A stretch of 32,250 nucleotides of DNA from the NCBI GenBank assembly GCA_025454175.1, contig JALOOX010000042.1:1-32250 (forward strand), in the 5' to 3' direction. Shown here in pieces: positions 23,594-29,796 of the stretch. Position 1 is the stretch's first letter; each line of letters starts with the position of its first letter. Source of the DNA: Syntrophobacteraceae bacterium (lineage in GTDB: Bacteria > Desulfobacterota > Syntrophobacteria > Syntrophobacterales > Syntrophobacteraceae). A model generated the notes under the pieces. That model was not told the DNA's origin and did not search any database. It saw nothing but the letters and a program-made list of their open reading frames with translations. The translations under genes were made by a program, and so were the position numbers.

Positions 23594-24532
23594 TCAGGGC
23601 TCGTAAGATGCGTCGATGCCGCGGGGCTCGGTGTTGGCGTCGGACTGGTTGATGAAATAGACCGCCACGTAGTTCCCCACATCCCAGATCTTCTCCGACT
23701 CCAGCTCTTTCTTGAAGTACGGCATTGCCGACCCGGTGATGCCGTTCATGATCTGGTAGTACAGGATGCCTCCGCTGATGCCCCGGTCCTTGAGAATGGT
23801 GAAGTTGAAGGGCGGTGGATAGAGCCAGGGCTGTGCCGGCCCCATGCCGTCGCCGATGGGCCCGTGGCACCCGATGCACGCATCCTGGTAGATTTTGTGC
23901 CCCCGGGCCAGCCCCGCTTCCGTCGTGGGATAAGGGTTGGGAATCATCCGCCAGCCCTCGGGAACATGCTCGGCAAGCCACCTGACGTTATGCTCGGGTC
24001 CCGCCTCGTAAGCCTCGACGACCTTTGCCTTCCAGGTGCGCTGGCGCTCCATGCGCCGGTCGGCGTCTTTCAGGCCAAGGCTCTGGATGTAGGCCGTAAG
24101 GAGCTTGAGATTCTCCATCCCGAGCCATTCGAAGGGCGGCATGATGGAATTGGGGCGCGTGTACCGCGGGTTGATGAAATGGGCGATGTGCCAGTCGTCG
24201 GAACGCTCCCCCCCTTCCTGCGACAGGTCCACGCCCGTGCGGGCCGATCCCAGAAGAATCGGTGAATCTCCGGCATAATCCCCGGCCTGGGCGATCCTCT
24301 CGGCCCCGTGGTCCCAGTCGATGCTCCGGATGGACTGACTGTGGCAGTACACGCAGCCGTTGGCCATGTAGATCTTCCGGCCGGCTTCCTCCTGGGCGGT
24401 TCGTGACCGAAAAATCTCCGAAGGGGTCTTATCCATGGTGGCCCAGGGCCAGAAAACCACCATGAAGGTGATGGTCAACAAAATGGCCAGGGAGCCCACC
24501 ACGATGGCGGACGGTGTCATCTTCTGTGTCAT
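23594..24532 (-). CDS. ccoO: cbb3-type oxidase subunit II (CcoO) with an added second heme domain
   Basis: A 312-residue membrane-anchored cytochrome. After one helix (about 9-29) comes the CcoO domain, with GCVYCHSQSIR (heme C60/C63/H64), GDSPILLGSARTGVDL, DDWHIAHFINPRYTRPNS and MPPF (Met131, likely axial ligand). A second cytochrome domain follows with ACIGCHGPIGDGMG (heme C219/C222/H223). Standard CcoO has one heme and about 200-240 residues, so this is a CcoO plus one more cytochrome c domain, perhaps serving as part of CcoP. Its ATG overlaps the ccoN stop (ATGA, 4 nt), showing translational coupling. Confidence 0.9.
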   Translation of the reverse strand: MTQKMTPSAIVVGSLAILLTITFMVVFWPWATMDKTPSEIFRSRTAQEEAGRKIYMANGCVYCHSQSIRSIDWDHGAERIAQAGDYAGDSPILLGSARTGVDLSQEGGERSDDWHIAHFINPRYTRPNSIMPPFEWLGMENLKLLTAYIQSLGLKDADRRMERQRTWKAKVVEAYEAGPEHNVRWLAEHVPEGWRMIPNPYPTTEAGLARGHKIYQDACIGCHGPIGDGMGPAQPWLYPPPFNFTILKDRGISGGILYYQIMNGITGSAMPYFKKELESEKIWDVGNYVAVYFINQSDANTEPRGIDASYEP

Positions 24533-25902
24533 GGTGCTTCAACCCTGGAACGGGAGAACAGGGTTCTCGCGATGTTATAGAGTCCGATATAGGCTCCCGA
24601 GGCGATGAGAAAACCGATGCTGACCCGGAGAATGTAATACAGGTGAATCTCCGGCAGAACGCGGTAGATCGTTTCGCCGTTGAGCCATGCATTGCCCTGG
24701 ATCAGTCCCACGATGGTCAGCACCACGGTGAAACCGCCCACCCCGATGAGCACCAGCCAGTACTGCAGATCCGCCAGGAAACGGCTGTAGAGCGGTCTTC
24801 CGGTGATTTGGGGCAGGATGTGGTACAGCCCGCCCAGCGCAATCATGCCGGCAAACCCGAGCACGCCGATGTGGGCATGCCCCACCACCCAGTTGTTGAA
24901 GTGAGTGACCCGCTGAACCTGGGGCAGCGCCATCATGGACCCCTGGATGCTCACGAAAAAGTACATGATGGTCCCCGTGAACACGAACTTGCCCGCGATG
25001 TCGGCGTGAATCTCCCCCAGTTTGTCCCTGGCCGTGTACCAGATGTTGATGAGGAAGACCATGACTGGAATCACCATGGCCACGCTGTCCACAATGGCAA
25101 TGACCTTGAGCCACGTCGGCACCGGGACCTGCAGCAGGTGGTGCGTGCCGATGTGCGTGTACACCACCAGGAGGCTCCAGAAGCCGAGGAGACTCAGGGA
25201 GTGGCTGTAAAGGGGGGACCGGGTGACCCTGGGAACCACGTAATAGGCGACGCCCAGGGAAAGCGGGGTGAGCAGGAGCCCGAAGATGTTGTGCCCGTAG
25301 AACCACAGCAGAATGGCATCGGGAATTCCCGTCAAGGCCCCCGTGTCCGGTCTCCAGATGACATTGCCGATGAAATAGGTCGTGGCCGTCATGACGACGG
25401 CGGCGCAGGCGTACCAGATGGAAACGTAGAGGATGGGCTCCCGGCGGTTGCGGACGGTCATGATCAGGTTGTAGGCGACCATGCCGAAGCCCACCACGAC
25501 CATGACATCCACCGGCCAGATGAGCTCGGCGTACTCGCGAGCCTGGGAGTGGCCCGCCGAGAGCGCCAGGACCCCCGTCAGCACCGTGATGTTCCAGATG
25601 AGCACCGTGAGGAGCCCCAGTCTCTCGCTGTACAGCGGGGCCCGCGTGAGCTTCGGAATGTAGTAGTGGGCCGCGGCCAGGAGACCGGGCGTCACGAAGC
25701 CGAAGAGAACCAGGTTCACGTGGATGGGCCGGATGCGCCCGAACTGCAGGTAACCGATATTCGCCATGAAATCCGGCGCAATGAGATACCCCGCGGCCAG
25801 CATCCCGATGGTCGTCGCCAGGGCGAACCAGGCCGCCGAGGTCAGGCAGAACGCCTTGGCCGTCAGGTAGCTCTCCACTTCTTCAGTGATCTTCAATGCC
25901 AT
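24529..25902 (-). CDS. ccoN: cbb3-type oxidase catalytic subunit I (CcoN)
   Basis: A 457-residue polytopic inner-membrane heme-copper oxidase subunit that reduces O2 to water. All expected ligands are visible: His61 for heme b, His204 (FYGHN), His254 and His255 (THIGTHHLL) for CuB, His342 for heme b3 and His344 for heme b (VVGHAHIG). Tyr248 in VVYTHIG aligns with the helix VII tyrosine that is cross-linked to a CuB histidine in cbb3 enzymes. This is therefore C-family, not an aa3 oxidase or a nitric oxide reductase. AGAGGAA precedes the ATG. It follows actA by 57 nt. Confidence 0.95.
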   Translation of the reverse strand: MALKITEEVESYLTAKAFCLTSAAWFALATTIGMLAAGYLIAPDFMANIGYLQFGRIRPIHVNLVLFGFVTPGLLAAAHYYIPKLTRAPLYSERLGLLTVLIWNITVLTGVLALSAGHSQAREYAELIWPVDVMVVVGFGMVAYNLIMTVRNRREPILYVSIWYACAAVVMTATTYFIGNVIWRPDTGALTGIPDAILLWFYGHNIFGLLLTPLSLGVAYYVVPRVTRSPLYSHSLSLLGFWSLLVVYTHIGTHHLLQVPVPTWLKVIAIVDSVAMVIPVMVFLINIWYTARDKLGEIHADIAGKFVFTGTIMYFFVSIQGSMMALPQVQRVTHFNNWVVGHAHIGVLGFAGMIALGGLYHILPQITGRPLYSRFLADLQYWLVLIGVGGFTVVLTIVGLIQGNAWLNGETIYRVLPEIHLYYILRVSIGFLIASGAYIGLYNIARTLFSRSRVEAP

Positions 25903-25959
25903 TCAGCTGAGTTCCTCTTTGACGCTGGGCTCGACTCCCGGCAATCATCCAAAATATCC

Positions 25960-26553
25960 TCAATTATGGCAGGAAAGCCAGCAGTCCAGGTTCGCTTTTC
26001 GCTCGCGGTGGCAATCGATGCAGAAGTGCATATAAAAGAATTTCCCCCGGATCCTGTCCATGTGCTCGACCTCGCCGTGGCACTCCCGGCAGGCCACCTC
26101 CTTCCTGACATGGCGCTGATGGTTGAACACGACGTGCTCGGGCAGATAGTTGGCCTTCTTCCAGGGCGTCGGTGTCTTCGTGTCGTGATAGTGATGTTCT
26201 TTCAAAATCTGGGGATGATTGGCAATGATGTACTTGTGGCAGTGCAGGCATTTCTCGACGGGGGGCAGTCCGGGATCCAGAGACCGAGCCGCGTACGGAT
26301 GGCAGTATTCGCACTGAATGTTCTTGACGTTGACATGCACCCGGTGGCTGAAGGGAATGGGCTGAGCCACCCCGATTTCGGTGCCGGGAGTCCGGTAGAA
26401 CAGGAACAGAAACGCCACCACGGCAGCGGCACAGAGCACGCTCATGACGATGGGGCCGATATTCCGGGTCAGCGAGATGCGATATCTCCTCGCCAGCAGA
26501 AATGCCGCGCCGGCAAGGGCGGTCAGGGTCAGGGTGGTGAGCAGGACATCCAT
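25960..26553 (-). CDS. actA: ActA-like pentaheme cytochrome c
   Basis: A 197-residue membrane-anchored multiheme cytochrome with two N-terminal helices (about 3-22 and 33-53). Five heme motifs are visible: C81EYCH, C102LHCH, C155RECH, C178IDCH, and the last is C191WLSCH, a CX3CH rather than CX2CH. The heme-bearing part also has many extra histidines for bis-His ligation. Five hemes and the position beside actF point to ActA of alternative complex III, which relays electrons from ActB and quinol. Its start shares one base with the actF stop (TGATG), with GGGAGGGAGG upstream. Confidence 0.85.
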   Translation of the reverse strand: MDVLLTTLTLTALAGAAFLLARRYRISLTRNIGPIVMSVLCAAAVVAFLFLFYRTPGTEIGVAQPIPFSHRVHVNVKNIQCEYCHPYAARSLDPGLPPVEKCLHCHKYIIANHPQILKEHHYHDTKTPTPWKKANYLPEHVVFNHQRHVRKEVACRECHGEVEHMDRIRGKFFYMHFCIDCHRERKANLDCWLSCHN

Positions 26554-27749
26554 CAGCCGGCCTCCCTCCCTTCCACGCGCGCCAGCTCCGGAAATTCCCT
26601 CAGGAAGTAGGCGATGGCCATGAGCATGAGACCGAGAAAGCCCAGGCTGATGACCACGTCACTGATCCCAAGCGGCAGGGAATGGGCGGAGTGACTGAGG
26701 GGAGAGCCCAGGAGCAGCAGGTGCTCGAGCCAGATCCCGGCAATGGCGACCGAGCAGAGCACGATCATGAACCGTGGCCTGGTCTTGATCTTCCTGTTCA
26801 GAAGGATGAAGAAGGGGGCCACGAAACAGGCGATCAGCACCGTCCACGCCACCGTCCTCCACGGAACCGCCATGGTGCGCTCGATGACGTAGGCGGTTTC
26901 CTCGGGGATGTTGCCATACCAGATGACCACCAGCTGGACGTAAAAGAAATCAGCCCAGACCAGGCAGAAAGCGAAAAACAGCTTGCCCAGATCGAGGAAC
27001 TGGGACTCGGCCAGGCGAAAACCGCTGTCGGGGCTGAGGTGCATGACCGAGGCAAAAATGATGAGCCCCCCGAGACCCACGTAGAACGCCTTCACAAAGG
27101 TGTAGGGCCCGAACAGCGTCGAGACCCAGTGAGGGTCCGCGGCCATCACCAGGTCATAGCCGATGAGGCTCAGCACCAGGGCGAATGCCAAAATATAGGC
27201 AACGCTGATGGCCCGCATGCGGCAGGCGATCCGTTCCGCATCCACCGGCCCATCCCCTTTGAGGCGCTCCAGGAACGATCGCAGGAATCCCCCTGCTCCA
27301 TCGGCGGAAGCCGGTTTCAGAAGCAGCGCGTGATACACGTATCCGAACCCCAGCAAATAAAGCACGATGAGTCCAATGCAGTCCCGGGCGAACAGGAAGG
27401 GAACGTTGAGCCAGACTTCCTTGCCGTGGAGGTGGGGGTCATGCACCCACGGAAAGACGTGGGAGCCTCCGGCGAAGAGCAAGAGGAAAAGCACGAAGGA
27501 CACGGGGAAGAACGCCGCGAAAGCCTGCGAGAGCCCCTCCAGGGGGCCGGCCCACCGCGCCCGGACCGTCGTCATGATGACGGAGAAAAGGAGCCCCCCC
27601 TGGGCGATGGCCGACCAGAGCAGGAAGTTGATGAGATAGGCCTGCCAGGCGCGCCCCGGGCTCTCACCGAAGGCGCCGTGGACGAAAGTGGCAAATCCGA
27701 TGACGGTCAGAAGGGCAAAAAGCGTCCAGGTTGAATTCTTCTTCTGCAT
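26553..27749 (-). CDS. actF: ActF, NrfD-like integral membrane subunit of alternative complex III
   Basis: A polytopic NrfD/PsrC-family protein of about 398 residues with roughly ten membrane helices. Together with ActC it forms the membrane part of ACIII. Conserved-looking features include FLARDCIGLIVLYLLGFGYVYHA, a charged loop after LERLKGDGPVDAERI, SVAYILAFALVLSLIGYDL and WVSTLFGPYTFVKAFYVGLG. The frame is open further upstream, where a heptad repeat would be translated, so I place the start at the ATG 27749, preceded by GAGATGA; the ATG at 27758 is an alternative. It lies 156 bp after actD, the largest gap in this operon. Confidence 0.88.
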   Translation of the reverse strand: MQKKNSTWTLFALLTVIGFATFVHGAFGESPGRAWQAYLINFLLWSAIAQGGLLFSVIMTTVRARWAGPLEGLSQAFAAFFPVSFVLFLLLFAGGSHVFPWVHDPHLHGKEVWLNVPFLFARDCIGLIVLYLLGFGYVYHALLLKPASADGAGGFLRSFLERLKGDGPVDAERIACRMRAISVAYILAFALVLSLIGYDLVMAADPHWVSTLFGPYTFVKAFYVGLGGLIIFASVMHLSPDSGFRLAESQFLDLGKLFFAFCLVWADFFYVQLVVIWYGNIPEETAYVIERTMAVPWRTVAWTVLIACFVAPFFILLNRKIKTRPRFMIVLCSVAIAGIWLEHLLLLGSPLSHSAHSLPLGISDVVISLGFLGLMLMAIAYFLREFPELARVEGREAG

Positions 27750-27772
27750 GACGGTCATCTCGGGAAAGGCCG

Positions 27773-27807
27773 TTTCTGGTTTCTGGTTCCTGGTTTCTGG
27801 TTCCTGC
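27773..27807. repeat. Five tandem TTYCTGG heptads in the actF leader
   Basis: On the plus strand the units read TTTCTGG, TTTCTGG, TTCCTGG, TTTCTGG, TTCCTGC without interruption. On the minus strand this is a run of CCAGAAA/CCAGGAA. It lies 24 bases upstream of the chosen actF start, in the actD-actF gap. A 7-bp unit would shift any reading frame crossing it if its copy number changed. It resembles short dispersed intergenic repeats seen in other genomes. Confidence 0.85.
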
Positions 27808-27905
27808 TGCCGGTTCGGGACCTCGGTGGGTCCAGGCTGCAACGGGTATCATCCCGCCGGTGTCCAGCAGGCACGGTCATATGGAGCGCCGAAGCCAGCC
27901 CGGAA

Positions 27906-28424
27906 TCACCCGCCGGTATCGAAAGGCCGCGTGTCTCCGCCTTTCTCCCTGAAAAAGGCCATCAGGCGCTCCCGGTCCTCGGCAGTGCACGCGGCCAGGA
28001 CTCCGAAGTGCTCGCCCGAGCATCGCGGATCGTAGACATCCAGATTCCTCAATCGCGGCAGCCTTGACTGGTGCAGAAAGCCGATGAGATTCCCAAAGAT
28101 GGCGAACAGGATGGTAAACTCGAATCCCACGATGACGAACGGGATCAGGGCCACGACGGGCTTTCCGCCGACGATGAAGCTCCAGCGGGTGGCCGTGAAA
28201 ATGGCCAGGGAGAAGCCCGTGAAGAAACCGATGATGCCCCCGACCAGCGTGTACCAGCCGGCCCTGCTCTTCCTGACCTGCATGGCCTCGGCCAGGGCAT
28301 GACTGGGAATGGGGCTGTGGACCCGCACCACCGGCCAGGCCGCGGACTTCTTCAAATCCTCCACGGCCGCCACGGCCTCGCTCTCCCGTTCAAAAACCCC
28401 CATGACGTACGTTTCAGTGGCCAT
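27906..28424 (-). CDS. actD: ActD, DUF3341 subunit of alternative complex III
   Basis: A 172-residue protein of the DUF3341 family, peripheral with a central pair of membrane helices (about 58-80 and 93-118). The N-terminal part (YVMGVFERESEAVAAVEDLK) and the end (HFGVLAACTAEDRERLMAFF) have the folding pattern seen in ActD. It has no cofactor motif and helps hold the ACIII subunits together in structures of relatives. The ATG at 28424 has GGGGG just before it and overlaps actC by 11 nt; a GTG at 28433 is the alternative. Confidence 0.9.
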   Translation of the reverse strand: MATETYVMGVFERESEAVAAVEDLKKSAAWPVVRVHSPIPSHALAEAMQVRKSRAGWYTLVGGIIGFFTGFSLAIFTATRWSFIVGGKPVVALIPFVIVGFEFTILFAIFGNLIGFLHQSRLPRLRNLDVYDPRCSGEHFGVLAACTAEDRERLMAFFREKGGDTRPFDTGG

Positions 28425-29730
28425 GTCCCCCACCCGGCGCCAGAGTCTCCTTCATCTCCGTCATGGAAACGGAGGGCAGATGTTTGCAAAAGAGCATGAA
28501 AAGAAAAAAGAACAGGGAAAAACTGCCCACCATGATGCCGAATTCCACCCACGTCGGCGCGTAGAGTCCCCATGCATGGGGCAGGAAATCGTGGGCGACG
28601 CTCCCGATGATGATGACGAAGCGCTCGAACCACATGCCGATGTTCACAACGATGGAGATGCCGAAGAGCCACGGAATCGAAGTCCGGATCCTCTTGAAGA
28701 AAAAGAGAACGGGCACCATGACGTTGCAGGTGACCATGATCCAGAATCCGAACGCGTAATCCCCCGTCGCCCGCCACTGGAACGTCTCCATCTCCACGAT
28801 GTTGCGGCTGTACCAGGCAATGAAGAACTCCGTTCCGTAGGCGAACCCCACGATGAGACCGGTGAAGATGATGGTCTTGGCGACGCTCTCCAGCACGTGC
28901 ATGGTGATGAGCCGCTCGTAGTGGAAGATCTTACGCAGCGGTATCATCAGCGTCAGCACCATGGCGAGCCCCGAATGGATGGCCCCGGCCACGAAATAGG
29001 GCGCGAAAATGGTGGTGTGCCAACCGGGAACGACCCCGAGGGCAAAATCCCAGGAAACGACGCTGTGGACCGATACCACCAGCGGCGTCGCCAGGGCGGC
29101 GAAGAAGAGGTAGATCCGCGTGTAGTGGCGCCACTGCTCGTGGGCCCCCGTCCAGCCCAGGGAGAGAACCGTGAACACCTTTTTCCGCAAGCCCTCGGCC
29201 CCGTCCCGCACTCGGGCCAGGTCGGGCAGCATGCCCGTGTACCAGAAAAGGGCGCTCACCGTCAGGTAGGTGCTGATGGCCACCACGTCGAACAGGAGGG
29301 GCGACTGGAAGTTGGGCCAGAGCTGCCGCTGGGTCGGGATGGGCAGCATGTAGTAAACGAGCCAGACCCGCCCCAGGTGGATGAACGGGAACAAGCCGGC
29401 GATGCAGACGGCAAAAACCGTCATGGTTTCGGCGGCGCGGGCGATGGGGTTGCGCCATCCCGCACGAAGCAGATGAAGGATCGCCGAAATGAGAGTCCCG
29501 GAGTGCGCGATTCCGACCCAGAAGACGAAATTGATCAGGTAGGTCCCCCAGGCCACCGGAATGTTCTGGCCGCCCACCCCGATGCCCACGGCAATCTGAT
29601 AAGCCCAGCATCCGGCCCCGATGAGAACCCCGAAAAAGAGCACACCCAGGGCCATCCAGTAGCCGCGCCCCGGCGGCTCCAGGGTATCCAGGACGGTTCG
29701 ATCGACTTCAGCGAAGGTCAATTGCGACAT
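28414..29730 (-). CDS. actC: ActC, NrfD-like quinol-oxidising membrane subunit
   Basis: A 438-residue polytopic protein with about ten helices, of the NrfD/PsrC family. In ACIII it carries the quinol-binding site next to ActB. Segments such as WGTYLINFVFWVGIAHSGTL, SPLLFDVVAISTYLTVSALFWY, VSVHSVVSWDFA and IHSGLAMVLTLMIPLRKIF are typical of ActC. The C-terminus ends in a glycine/histidine-rich tail (PGGGHGH). The ATG at 29730 has only a weak AAGAAG ribosome site, which lies in a short repeat. It follows actB by 66 nt and overlaps actD. Confidence 0.93.
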   Translation of the reverse strand: MSQLTFAEVDRTVLDTLEPPGRGYWMALGVLFFGVLIGAGCWAYQIAVGIGVGGQNIPVAWGTYLINFVFWVGIAHSGTLISAILHLLRAGWRNPIARAAETMTVFAVCIAGLFPFIHLGRVWLVYYMLPIPTQRQLWPNFQSPLLFDVVAISTYLTVSALFWYTGMLPDLARVRDGAEGLRKKVFTVLSLGWTGAHEQWRHYTRIYLFFAALATPLVVSVHSVVSWDFALGVVPGWHTTIFAPYFVAGAIHSGLAMVLTLMIPLRKIFHYERLITMHVLESVAKTIIFTGLIVGFAYGTEFFIAWYSRNIVEMETFQWRATGDYAFGFWIMVTCNVMVPVLFFFKRIRTSIPWLFGISIVVNIGMWFERFVIIIGSVAHDFLPHAWGLYAPTWVEFGIMVGSFSLFFFLFMLFCKHLPSVSMTEMKETLAPGGGHGH

Positions 29731-29737
29731 GCTGTTC

Positions 29738-29766
29738 TTCTTTGCGCTCTTGGCGCCTTTGCGGTG
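29738..29766. repeat. CGCAAAG-type short repeat between actB and actC
   Basis: On the minus strand this reads CACCGCAAAGGCGCCAAGAG then CGCAAAGAA, that is, three units close to CGCAAAG(G/A) with one changed base in the middle unit. Similar CGCAAAGACGCAAAG units occur between genes in many genomes. The end of the last unit supplies the AAAGAAG that could act as the actC ribosome site. Confidence 0.6.
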
Positions 29767-29796
29767 AGCATGGACCAGCGTCTCTCCACCATGGCT

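Noticed and set aside
24514..26610. Long plus-strand open frame opposite ccoN and actA
   Set aside because: The opposite strand has complete oxidase ligands and heme motifs. The antisense product is low-complexity in His, Asp and Glu and matches no family.
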